Source: an uncultured Prochlorococcus sp.
GTDB taxonomy: Bacteria; Cyanobacteriota; Cyanobacteriia; PCC-6307; Cyanobiaceae
Direction of reading: 5' to 3'
Length of the DNA stretch: 64,000 nt
Assembly: GCA_902563335.1 (NCBI GenBank)
Contig: CACEWU010000001.1
Span: forward strand, 41,025 to 105,024
Shown: positions 51,931 to 61,153 of the stretch, in pieces
Numbering within the stretch: position 1 is the first letter of the stretch
Layout: each line of letters starts with the position of its first letter
Program-made: the position numbers and the translations under genes
The notes under the pieces: generated by a model
The model's database searches: none
Told to the model about the DNA's origin: nothing
Seen by the model: only the letters and a program-made list of their open reading frames with translations

Positions 51931-52894
51931 TTAAGCTTGTTGCTGAACCAATGAACTGTAGATTAAATAATTGAACGTCATTAAATATATCCCCATTTTT
52001 TAGATGACGTTTTAAAATAGAAACAGATTTTTCTGGGTGACCAGTTTCAGCAAAATTTTGTGCAAGTGCTTCTTCTAAAGTTGTATTGTTTGGGCAGTAT
52101 TTGAGTCCATTTTTTAAAGTTCTTTGGCAAGCAATATTGTGTTTGAGAGCTTTCTGACAAGCTGCTAAATTTATCCAGTTGCTTGCTATTTGAGTGGTTT
52201 GCTTTGAAAGTGGTTCTAGTATTTCAATTGCTTCATCAATGTGTTGACGCTTCATGAGTATTGCTGCCCATGCTCCTTGAATGTGCTTTGCTTGCTTGAG
52301 GCTGTTCGAGAGTGATTGATACAGCTCTTCAGCTTTTGTGAGCTCATTTAAATCTTTTAGAAGGGTCAATCTGTTTGCAATAAGACTTGGATGTTGAGGT
52401 AAAGACTTGCTGCCATTCTCGAATGCTTGGAGTGCTTTTTCTGGCTCATTTTTTTTCCAGTAGATGACACCTAGCTCTAGCCAAGCAAGTCCTTCATTTG
52501 GATTATTCTGGCAGAACCTTTCTAGTAATAAACAAGATTTATTGGTATGATTATTACTTACAAAGATTTTTGATAATTTGAGTACAGGCGAGAAATTTGC
52601 CGGGTGTTCTAAGGTGGCCTTATTTAGCAACTCTATTGCTAGCCTTTGATTTCCAACTTTTAGATATGCATTAGCAGCATTAGAAAGTAGCTGTAAATTG
52701 TTTGGCCATTTCTGAAGATACTTGTTGTAGAGATTAATTGCTTCCTTTAGTTTTTGTTGTTGGCTCAGGAGTGCACCAAGATTCCCTACGTCTTCTGGTA
52801 TACACTTTTGATCAAGCAAAGCTTTATATAGGCTTTCTGCCTTTTGAAGTTCACCACAGGCGTGTGCTTTGTGTGCCCTTTGACGTAAGGTCAT
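51848..52894 (-). CDS. TPR region, upstream half of the frame-split GT41 gene
   Basis: MTLRQRAHKAHACGELQKAESLYKALLDQ..., repeated TPR units; overlaps the GT41 ORF in another frame at an A8 tract. Confidence 0.8.
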   Translation of the reverse strand: MTLRQRAHKAHACGELQKAESLYKALLDQKCIPEDVGNLGALLSQQQKLKEAINLYNKYLQKWPNNLQLLSNAANAYLKVGNQRLAIELLNKATLEHPANFSPVLKLSKIFVSNNHTNKSCLLLERFCQNNPNEGLAWLELGVIYWKKNEPEKALQAFENGSKSLPQHPSLIANRLTLLKDLNELTKAEELYQSLSNSLKQAKHIQGAWAAILMKRQHIDEAIEILEPLSKQTTQIASNWINLAACQKALKHNIACQRTLKNGLKYCPNNTTLEEALAQNFAETGHPEKSVSILKRHLKNGDIFNDVQLFNLQFIGSATSLIDPKELAKVAKKMGGESIHPRNEKHVG

Positions 52895-52928
52895 TCCAAT
52901 GACATCGCTGAGCTCCAGCTAAGGCCTG

Positions 52929-54689
52929 ATGCCCATACTTTCAGAATACAGGCAAGTAAAGGACTGGGCTAGTTTTTTAGAGTACGTGGTTACTGGCCCC
53001 CTTGAGAGGCTTCAGGAATTCGAGGAACATGCACGTCAGCAATTGGCTGTTTCAGGAGATCATGGTTGGGTTATTCCAATAGGCTTTTCTTTGTGGAGAG
53101 TCGAAAAGTATGTTGATGCATTAGATATCCTTGAAGTTGGAAATTCTCTGTCCAATTCAAATAGTCAATATAATGTTGTTAAAGGTATGGTTGCTAGGCG
53201 CATTCCTGGCAAAGAATCAGTTGCCAAAAGAGCATATTGTCATGCCTTAAAGCTTGAGCCAATGCGAGCGGATGTTTATTATAATCTTGCTAATCTTCTT
53301 CGTACAGATAACCCATCAATATCAGAGAAAGCCTATTTGCTAAGCTTAAAACTCGACCCAAATGCTCACCTTACTTGGCATAACTTAGGTCTTGCCCTTA
53401 ATGAGCAAGATAAACATGTGGAAGCACTCAGAGCATTTCGAAAAGGAATAGTCCTTAATCCTGAATACCCAGATGGCTGGTGTAATGCAGGGTTGGCATT
53501 GTTTGGTATGGATGATTATGCAACTGCTATTCGTTATTTTCATTACACAATAAATTTAGATGATAAAAATGAGGCTGGGCATGTGAATTTAGGTTATGCA
53601 TTGATGAATGAAAATCGTCCTTTGGAGGCTTTAGAGTGTCTGAAGCGTGGGGTGCAAATAAGTTCTGGTTCAGTAAATGCTATTTGGAATCTTTCTCTTA
53701 TACACCTCATGCTTGGTAACTATAAAGAAGGATGGGATCTTTATGAAGCTCGTTTTAAAACAGAACAATTTAAAAGCACTGTATATCCAACTACTGGTAC
53801 AAAAATAGAAAAGATGTCTCAGTTACCCTCAAAAGGAGAACCTCCAGTTGTTGTATGGAGTGAGCAGGGCATGGGGGATGCAATACAGTTTTGTCGTTAT
53901 CTCTATCTTTTGGAGGAGAAAGGAGTTCCATTTGTATTTAGCACACGTGAAATGCTGTTTTCACTTATGAAAGATTGGCTTCCTTATTCGCAGCGAGTGC
54001 TACTTGAAAAGACTTGGGATCGTAATGAAGACAAGAGACCTCATCTAGCTTTGATGAGCTTGCCTAGGATTTTTGATACAGATGTGCATACAGTACCCAA
54101 TGCTTATCCATACTTGACTGCTTCCAATGAAACGCCTAGTGAGTTCTTAATTGATAAGGCTCCTGGAGGGGTCAATGTGGGTTTGGTATGGGCATCTAAT
54201 CCTGACAACAAGGCTATGTATCGCCATAAAACGATCCCACTAGATTTACTTTTTTCTGATTTGGAAGAATTAATAGCTCTTGATTTAATTCAGCTACATT
54301 CTCTTCAGGTAGGTAAAGATGCAGAACAATTGGATAAATATAAAAAACATTGTGGTTTGCATGATTGGAATGGTCGATTAAATGATTTTTCAGATACTGC
54401 CTATGTCATCAGTCAACTTGATCTAGTTATTAGTGTAGATACTGCTGTTGCTCATTTGTCAGGTGCTCTTGGGAAGCCTACGTGGTTGCTATTACCTGCA
54501 AATGCAGATTTTCGCTGGTTATTGGATTGCTCTGACTCCCCTTGGTACCCAACCATGCGAATTTTTCGTCAGCCAGGACGTGGAGACTGGCAATCGGTTG
54601 CTAACGAGATCATTGAACAATTGAAAATTGTTTTTTCTCTTGATACAAGTGCACTTGCCAGTTCGAAGTTCTCGAGATCAAATACCTAA
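52929..54689 (+). CDS. TPR protein with GT9-like C-terminal domain
   Basis: TPRs (ADVYYNLANLLRTDNPSISEKAYLLSLKLDPNAHLTWHNLGLALNEQDKHVEALRAF); C-term SDTAYVISQLDLVISVDTAVAHLSGALGKPTWLLL. Confidence 0.82.
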   Translation: MPILSEYRQVKDWASFLEYVVTGPLERLQEFEEHARQQLAVSGDHGWVIPIGFSLWRVEKYVDALDILEVGNSLSNSNSQYNVVKGMVARRIPGKESVAKRAYCHALKLEPMRADVYYNLANLLRTDNPSISEKAYLLSLKLDPNAHLTWHNLGLALNEQDKHVEALRAFRKGIVLNPEYPDGWCNAGLALFGMDDYATAIRYFHYTINLDDKNEAGHVNLGYALMNENRPLEALECLKRGVQISSGSVNAIWNLSLIHLMLGNYKEGWDLYEARFKTEQFKSTVYPTTGTKIEKMSQLPSKGEPPVVVWSEQGMGDAIQFCRYLYLLEEKGVPFVFSTREMLFSLMKDWLPYSQRVLLEKTWDRNEDKRPHLALMSLPRIFDTDVHTVPNAYPYLTASNETPSEFLIDKAPGGVNVGLVWASNPDNKAMYRHKTIPLDLLFSDLEELIALDLIQLHSLQVGKDAEQLDKYKKHCGLHDWNGRLNDFSDTAYVISQLDLVISVDTAVAHLSGALGKPTWLLLPANADFRWLLDCSDSPWYPTMRIFRQPGRGDWQSVANEIIEQLKIVFSLDTSALASSKFSRSNT

Positions 54690-54690
54690 T

Positions 54691-55425
54691 ATGCATTTCC
54701 CGATAAGTCAGGAAAAAGTTGTAGAGCTTGTTAGCCGAATGGAACTAACTGCTCAAGTTATGCAGCGATGCATTGAGGAGGAGATTATCGAATTAGTCAA
54801 TCTTTCAGATGAATGGCACCAGAACGCTTTAGAAGAGTTTTTAACGGCAAAGAAACTTTCTCAGGATGATTTGTCAGTTTGGTTAGATAAGAGAGGTTGG
54901 AGATCAGCGGATCTGGATATACATTTAGCGAAGCCTGAAGCACTTTTTCGTTTTGCGAAGCAACGTTTCGGGCCTGGCTTGGAGGAACGTTATTTGGCTA
55001 GTGCTTCAGATCTTGATAATGTGATTTATTCACTTTTAAGAGTTAAGGATGCTCTTTTGGCTAGGGAGTTGTGGTTGAGACTATGTGAAGGTGAGATTAG
55101 TTTTGTTAATGCTGCTGCCAAGTATGGTGAAGGGCCTGAAGCAAAGCGCAAAGGGTTGATTGGTCCTATTCCTATAGGGTCTATACAACCACCAAAGATT
55201 CGGAAGTCCTTAAGGGAGCTTAGTCCAGGTGAATTTACCTCTCCCAAGCAACTTGGTGAATGGAATCTTTTATTGCGATTGGAGCAGCTAAGTCCTTCCT
55301 CTTTTGATGAAACTATGCAGAGAAAACTTTTACTTGACCAATTACAGAGCTTTCTTAGTGAGCGCGCACAAGCTTTGCTTGAAGATCAGCCAGTAGACGA
55401 ACTTCATTACGACGCTGAATCATGA
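54691..55425 (+). CDS. PpiC/parvulin-like peptidyl-prolyl isomerase (start ATG 54691)
   Basis: LCEGEISFVNAAAKYGEGPEAKRKGLIGPIPIGSIQPPKIRKSLRELSPGEFTSPKQLGEWNLLLRLEQL matches parvulin pattern. Confidence 0.8.
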   Translation: MHFPISQEKVVELVSRMELTAQVMQRCIEEEIIELVNLSDEWHQNALEEFLTAKKLSQDDLSVWLDKRGWRSADLDIHLAKPEALFRFAKQRFGPGLEERYLASASDLDNVIYSLLRVKDALLARELWLRLCEGEISFVNAAAKYGEGPEAKRKGLIGPIPIGSIQPPKIRKSLRELSPGEFTSPKQLGEWNLLLRLEQLSPSSFDETMQRKLLLDQLQSFLSERAQALLEDQPVDELHYDAES

Positions 55426-58400
55426 GCAGCAAGCCAATATCCACTGAATTATTGGCAAGGTTTGAAGCTTTTAGTTCGCTTGAGCCGAATCATTTGGAAT
55501 GGCTTTCCAATCGGGCGGTCCCTTTACGGGCACGTATTGGTCAAGACATCCTCTTAGCTAATCGCTTGCCAGAGCATTGTTATTGCATTCTTGAAGGCCG
55601 TGGAAGGGTTCTGCATGAAGATCCTGGACTGCGCAGGCCAGTCACCATTGCATTGAGTAAGCCTGGCGATTTAGTTGGGTGGGTTGGGTTGAGAAGGCGT
55701 TCTCCTTGTGAATGGATCACATGTTCGGACCCGATGAAGCTTATTGGAATAAGTGCAGAAGATTTCTATTGGCTTGAAGAGAATTCCCAAGCTTTTGCGA
55801 ATTGGCTTTCAACAAAGAATTCGCCAGCTGAATTTATGGATGCTTTGAGGTCAGCTTTACGTAGAAGATCAATGGCTGATCCTCCAGAACGTGATGTTTT
55901 GCGTAGGCTTTTACCAGGGATGAAGGTTATTACATATAACTCAGGAGATTCTTTGCCTAATGATGATTCTATTTGGATTTGGAATGGTCTACCAACCTCT
56001 GAGAGTGAACTTCCCATAGAAATTGGTCAGTTTGTTGATTTTGAATTACTTGAAAAATTGCCTGATAAGAGTTCTGTACGCTTATTAAAAGTAAATCATG
56101 AACTTTGGGAAGAGTTGCTTGAGTCACCTGACGAAGTTGCTCCTGTTGAATTTATACCTCCTAAAATAAATGAAGGTACAGCTGAAGATCGCTATTCTGA
56201 TTTATTTGTTTCTGACCCTCAAGGACAACGTAATGATGGAGATTTAACAGCAAATGATGCTGAAGGTATATCGAACCTTTCTTCAACATCAAAGGTTCCA
56301 GTTTCAACAGGTGTGGGCTCATTAGGACAGGTGATGTCTTGTTTAGAGATGTTATCTACTTACTATAGAATTCCTTTTCGCTCTGATATTATTGAACGCA
56401 TTGCACGTGAACAATTACGTGATAAGTCCCCTAGTCTTCAATTAGTTGGTAATATCTCTACAATACTTGGATTTACAGGAGCATTTACTCCTGTAGCAGA
56501 GGATCAGCTGCATAGGGTTCCTTTTCCATGTATTGCTTTGATTGCTAATCAACCCTCTGTAATTTATGAAATTAGGAAAGGTGAAGTTAAAGCAGTAGTG
56601 CCAGAATATGGAAAGGTCACTTTATCAATTAAGGAGTTGACTCAAGGGGAAGGAGGTGCATCAATTTTAACATTATCTCCTGGACGTGATGCTCAGCGAA
56701 AGAAGTTAAATTTCAAATGGTTTTTGCCTCAATTAAATAAATATCGCAGAAGTTTGATTGAAGTATTTATAGCTTCATTGGTTTTGCAATTGACTAATCT
56801 TGCCACCCCATTAGTTTTTCAGCAAATATTTGACAAGGTTATTGGTCAACAAAATTTAGATACTCTTTATACATTGGGACTCGTATTATTAGCCATCAGC
56901 ATGTTTCAGGGGCTGTTAGGTGCTGTCAGAAGTTATCTTTTTACAGATACCACCAATCGAATTGATATTGCACTTGGAGGAGAAGTCATTCAACATCTAT
57001 TAAGGCTGCCTCTAAGTTATTTTGATAGAAGACCTGTTGGTGAATTACAAACACGAATCGCTGAGCTTGGAAACATTCGTGGTTTCCTGACTGGGAATGC
57101 AATTACCTTAGTCCTAGATGTTGTTTTTTCGGTCATATATGTGGCGGTTATGTTAAGTTATAGTGGCGTTTTGACTGCTGTTTCCTTAGCGGTTGTTCCA
57201 CTTTTCTTGGGCTTGACAATCATTGCTTCACCTTTAATTAGAGGACAATTGCGCAAGGCTGCTGAAAAGAATGCTAGGACCCAGGCTTTATTAGTAGAAG
57301 CACTCAGTGGTGTTCAAACTATTAAAGCTCAAAATGCAGAGAATTCTGTTCGATGGAACTGGCAACAACGTTATTCTGCTTTTATGAGTGAGAGTTTTCG
57401 AACACTTCTTATAGGAATATCTGCAGGTACGGTTAGCAACTTTCTTAATCAACTTACTGGATTACTAACTCTTTGGGTTGGTGCATATTTAGTTATTAAG
57501 GGTGATCTTACAATTGGTCAACTTATCGCCTTTAGAATTATCTCCGGCTATGTTGTTGGTCCATTACTTAACTTAGCTACTAGTTGGCAAAGTTTTCAAG
57601 GCGTTGCTCTTTCTATGGAACGTCTTAGTGATGTTGTTGATGCAGTCGATGAATCAGGTGGAGAATTAACTGATCAGTTGCCTTTGCCTCCAATTGATGG
57701 TGAGGTTGATTTCCAAAATGTTGATTTCAGTTTTAATGAAGGAACCAAAGTTGTTTCTAATGTTAGTTTTAAAATCCCTCCTGGTTCCTTTATAGGAATT
57801 GTTGGAAGAAGTGGCAGTGGAAAAAGTACTATTATGAAATTATTGCCACGTTTATATGAGCCTGAAAAAGGTCGAATTCTTATTGATGGATATGATATAG
57901 CTAAGCTACAACTGGCTTCAGTACGTAGACAAATAGGAATTGTTCCACAAGATAGTTTGCTTTTTGATGGCACTATTAGAGAAAATATATCCCTAACAGT
58001 TCCAGAAGCAACTAGTGAGGAGATTGCTGAAGCTGCACGAATTGCTGTTGCTCATGATTTCATCATGGAATTACCAGAAGGTTATGCAACACGTGTTGGA
58101 GAAAGGGGGAGTGGTCTATCTGGCGGCCAGCGACAGCGTATTGCAATCGCAAGGGCTGCCTTGCAAAAACCCTCTCTATTGATTCTTGATGAAGCGACAA
58201 GTGCACTTGATTACATTACAGAAAGGCAGGTTTGTTTAAACCTAAAGAAGGTTTTTGCGGGCACTACGGTTTTCTTTATCACTCATCGGTTAAGTACTAT
58301 TCGATCTTCTGATGAAATTCTGCTGATGGAGACAGGGAATTTAGTTGAGCAAGGGTCTCATGCTGAACTAATGGAATTAAAGGGTCGTTACTATGCCCTT

Positions 58401-58430
58401 TATTCGCAGCAGGAGGCAGACATTGACTGA
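55422..58430 (+). CDS. Type I secretion ABC transporter: cNMP-binding-like, degenerate C39-like, TM and ATPase domains
   Basis: Crp-like fold at N-terminus (RIGQDILLANRLPEHCYCILEGRGRVLHED...KPGDLVGWVGL); Walker A GRSGSGKST; LSGGQRQRIAIARA; LLILDEATSALD. ATGA overlap with preceding gene. Confidence 0.93.
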   Translation: MSSKPISTELLARFEAFSSLEPNHLEWLSNRAVPLRARIGQDILLANRLPEHCYCILEGRGRVLHEDPGLRRPVTIALSKPGDLVGWVGLRRRSPCEWITCSDPMKLIGISAEDFYWLEENSQAFANWLSTKNSPAEFMDALRSALRRRSMADPPERDVLRRLLPGMKVITYNSGDSLPNDDSIWIWNGLPTSESELPIEIGQFVDFELLEKLPDKSSVRLLKVNHELWEELLESPDEVAPVEFIPPKINEGTAEDRYSDLFVSDPQGQRNDGDLTANDAEGISNLSSTSKVPVSTGVGSLGQVMSCLEMLSTYYRIPFRSDIIERIAREQLRDKSPSLQLVGNISTILGFTGAFTPVAEDQLHRVPFPCIALIANQPSVIYEIRKGEVKAVVPEYGKVTLSIKELTQGEGGASILTLSPGRDAQRKKLNFKWFLPQLNKYRRSLIEVFIASLVLQLTNLATPLVFQQIFDKVIGQQNLDTLYTLGLVLLAISMFQGLLGAVRSYLFTDTTNRIDIALGGEVIQHLLRLPLSYFDRRPVGELQTRIAELGNIRGFLTGNAITLVLDVVFSVIYVAVMLSYSGVLTAVSLAVVPLFLGLTIIASPLIRGQLRKAAEKNARTQALLVEALSGVQTIKAQNAENSVRWNWQQRYSAFMSESFRTLLIGISAGTVSNFLNQLTGLLTLWVGAYLVIKGDLTIGQLIAFRIISGYVVGPLLNLATSWQSFQGVALSMERLSDVVDAVDESGGELTDQLPLPPIDGEVDFQNVDFSFNEGTKVVSNVSFKIPPGSFIGIVGRSGSGKSTIMKLLPRLYEPEKGRILIDGYDIAKLQLASVRRQIGIVPQDSLLFDGTIRENISLTVPEATSEEIAEAARIAVAHDFIMELPEGYATRVGERGSGLSGGQRQRIAIARAALQKPSLLILDEATSALDYITERQVCLNLKKVFAGTTVFFITHRLSTIRSSDEILLMETGNLVEQGSHAELMELKGRYYALYSQQEADID

Positions 58431-59979
58431 TAAAACAAAAAAGGAAGTTATTTCTGTCAATGAATCTGTAAGGAAGGATGGTATTTCTGTAGTTAGATTG
58501 ACAAGGAATTTATTCAGAGATAAGCTTTATCCATATATATATAAACTTAAGAACTTATATAAGGATAGTATTAAATTCAAGATTCGTTCGGTAACAAGTC
58601 ATATTAAACAGGAAATAAGTCCTCAAATGAGTAGCTATAAGAATTCAATTAAAGAAAAACTGTATAACCGATTTAAATTAATTAAATCAGTATTTAAAGA
58701 TCGCTTTTTAGATAAAAATATTCCCGATGAGAACCATTCATCAGATTCAAAGGTTCTTCCAAGTCCTTTTAAGGAGTGGAGCGATCATTCTTCTTCGCTT
58801 TCTCAAGGAAGGCATTGGTCTTCCACAATCATTGCATTATGTTCAACAATGTTCGTTGGATCATTGCTTTGGGCATTTACAGCTCGAATAGATCAGACAA
58901 TTACAGTTAGAGGTAGATTGCAACCTTCAGGATCTGTTAGGGAAGTTGAATCACCTAGTGCAGGAGTAGTTAGTAAAGTCTACATAAATGACGGAGATGT
59001 TGTTAAAGCTGGTCAACCATTATTTATAGTTGAAGCCAAAGGACTCTCAAGTCGTCGCTCTGCATTAAATAATACATTAGCAATTTATGATGTTCAAGCA
59101 AACTCTCTGAAGAATATTATTGATGGAGGGGGAGATCCTTCTAAAATCAATGAAATACCTGAATTACCAATTATAAGTGACCCTAGTCTTTCTGCAAAAC
59201 TTATTACTGCCAGACAGCAATCTCAGTTAATTTTATCTCAATTATCTCAGATTTCATATAGAATTGAAAGTAGAGAAAAGACCTTAAAACTGCAGCAGCA
59301 AATTGCTGAGGGCCTGAAGCCTCTCTATGAGGCTGGTGCAATTGCACGTAACCAGTACTTAAATAAGTTGAATCAAGTTCAGGAAGTACGTGCTGATGCT
59401 CAGAGTCTTAAAGAAGAACGAATTCGAATATTAGGACAGGCAGCAAGTCAGCTCAATCAATTAAATACTCAAATGATCCAAATGAGATCTGAATTAGTAA
59501 ATTTACAAGAAACGTTGGATTATCGAACAGTCAAAGCTCCTATAGATGGTAAGATATTTGATGCAAAAGTATCTCCATACTCTGTCGTTAGTGGAGGTTC
59601 CATTGTTCTTAAGATTGTTCCAGATAATCGCTTAGAGGCAACTGTAAAAATAGGTAATAGTGATATTGGTTTTGTTAAAGTTGGTATGCCTGTGAATGTA
59701 TCAGTTGATTCTTTCCCTTCAGGTGAATTCGGATATCTTGAAGGGACTCTCAAGAGCATAGGTTTAGATGCATTGCCACCTTCTCAGTCATCACCTGACT
59801 ATAGTTTTCCAGCTACCGTTACTTTAAAACAACAAGAAGTTGAATCAGGAGGTAAACTTTTAAATCTTCAGAGTGGTATGAGTGTTAATGCAAATATAAA
59901 ATTGAGATCTAGACCAGTAATTACTATATTGACTGATTTGTTTACAAAGCAAATAGAAGGAGTGAGTCGTTTTCGATGA
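58423..59979 (+). CDS. HlyD-family membrane fusion protein (probable TTG start 58423 with AGGAGG 6 nt upstream)
   Basis: Single TM IIALCSTMFVGSLLWAFTARIDQTITVRGRLQPSGSVREVESPSAGVVSKVYINDGDVVKAGQPLFIVEA; C-term VKAPIDGKIF...VSGGSIVLKIVPDNRLEATVKI. Confidence 0.93.
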   Translation: MTDKTKKEVISVNESVRKDGISVVRLTRNLFRDKLYPYIYKLKNLYKDSIKFKIRSVTSHIKQEISPQMSSYKNSIKEKLYNRFKLIKSVFKDRFLDKNIPDENHSSDSKVLPSPFKEWSDHSSSLSQGRHWSSTIIALCSTMFVGSLLWAFTARIDQTITVRGRLQPSGSVREVESPSAGVVSKVYINDGDVVKAGQPLFIVEAKGLSSRRSALNNTLAIYDVQANSLKNIIDGGGDPSKINEIPELPIISDPSLSAKLITARQQSQLILSQLSQISYRIESREKTLKLQQQIAEGLKPLYEAGAIARNQYLNKLNQVQEVRADAQSLKEERIRILGQAASQLNQLNTQMIQMRSELVNLQETLDYRTVKAPIDGKIFDAKVSPYSVVSGGSIVLKIVPDNRLEATVKIGNSDIGFVKVGMPVNVSVDSFPSGEFGYLEGTLKSIGLDALPPSQSSPDYSFPATVTLKQQEVESGGKLLNLQSGMSVNANIKLRSRPVITILTDLFTKQIEGVSRFR

Positions 59980-59989
59980 GCCTTATATG

Positions 59990-61153
59990 CTACTTTTTAT
60001 GCAAGATACTGTCATATAATTGAATTGTTGAGTCTGTTGTATTTTCCCAGTTAAAATCAGATAAGACTCGTTTTTTTAATCTCATTACTCTTGGGTGGAA
60101 AGGTCCTTCTTCCCATGCTTGCACTACAGCATTAAGTACTGAATCTGCGTCGGCAGGATCTACATATAAGGCATCATTTTTTAAATATTCAAGTTCGTGT
60201 CCAAAAGTACTACCAATTACCTGTGTATTATTTAGCGATGCTTCTAAGCTAACAAGTCCACAAGTTTCACACCAACTTGGAAGAATATGAATGGCAGAAG
60301 CTGCATATGCAGATGCAAGTAGCTCTTGAGGGAGATGATCAATAATAGTTAATTTATCTCCCGAAATTTCTTTGCATATTTCAGCATAAGCCGGCCAATT
60401 ATTACTACTACCAATTAAAACAATTGGTATCTTTGTTTTGCGTAATGCCCAGCAGAGCATAGCTTGATTTTTAGCAGGTTCAATTCGCCCTGCTTGCATT
60501 ATGAATTTAGTATTGATTCCTGTATGATCTTTAAATTTTTGAGCGTCTGCATCTAAAAAAATCTTTGGATTGACGCCATAGTTTGCAATATTAAATTGAT
60601 TTCCATTCCAATGAAGATCGTCTCTACAGGCTTTCATTTCAAGCAAACTATTAGGAAGGAGTCCATTGACCTCATTAATCAGTTTGCGTAGTTGAGGTAT
60701 TGAGAATAATTCTTCTTTCCCAAAACCATGGCTTTGATGGAGTTCATCATCTGCATTAAGTATGAGACGACGATCTTTGAGTTGTTGTAGTGCACTGTGT
60801 GCGTCATTTCCAGATTCCATTGCATCTTGAATTGCACTAAATGTGGCTCTGCTTCCCCAGAAGGCTCGCGGAATGGACACCCAAATTGGAGATACAACAA
60901 TTGGGACATTTGTTTTTTGGCAACTTTCGATCTGTTTTTGAAAAGATTTGACGTCTCTACAGTTGAAAAGATGCACCAAGTCAAAACCATTGGTGTCTGG
61001 CTGATTATTGTTAGTGATTGCTATTTGGTGACCGCGTTGATGTAGTCGTTGAGTAGTTTCTTGAATTTGGACAGAATCACCACCTTTGAAGTTTGCGGCC
61101 ACGCCGTGGTTCACCATTAGGATCCTCATCTGGCCCTGTTTGTTTGGATTCAA
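59990..61153 (-). CDS. GT4-family glycosyltransferase
   Basis: MRILMVNHGVAANFKGGDSVQIQETTQRLHQRGHQIAI; FIMQAGRIEPAKNQAMLCWAL; IHILPSWCETCGLVSLEASLNN. Confidence 0.85.
   Translation of the reverse strand: MNPNKQGQMRILMVNHGVAANFKGGDSVQIQETTQRLHQRGHQIAITNNNQPDTNGFDLVHLFNCRDVKSFQKQIESCQKTNVPIVVSPIWVSIPRAFWGSRATFSAIQDAMESGNDAHSALQQLKDRRLILNADDELHQSHGFGKEELFSIPQLRKLINEVNGLLPNSLLEMKACRDDLHWNGNQFNIANYGVNPKIFLDADAQKFKDHTGINTKFIMQAGRIEPAKNQAMLCWALRKTKIPIVLIGSSNNWPAYAEICKEISGDKLTIIDHLPQELLASAYAASAIHILPSWCETCGLVSLEASLNNTQVIGSTFGHELEYLKNDALYVDPADADSVLNAVVQAWEEGPFHPRVMRLKKRVLSDFNWENTTDSTIQLYDSILHKK

Noticed and set aside
55422-58430. Exporter as a prochlorosin/lanthipeptide LanT with active C39 peptidase
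   Set aside because: Catalytic Cys/His positions appear missing, no LanM-like gene and no GG-leader precursor peptides were seen nearby.
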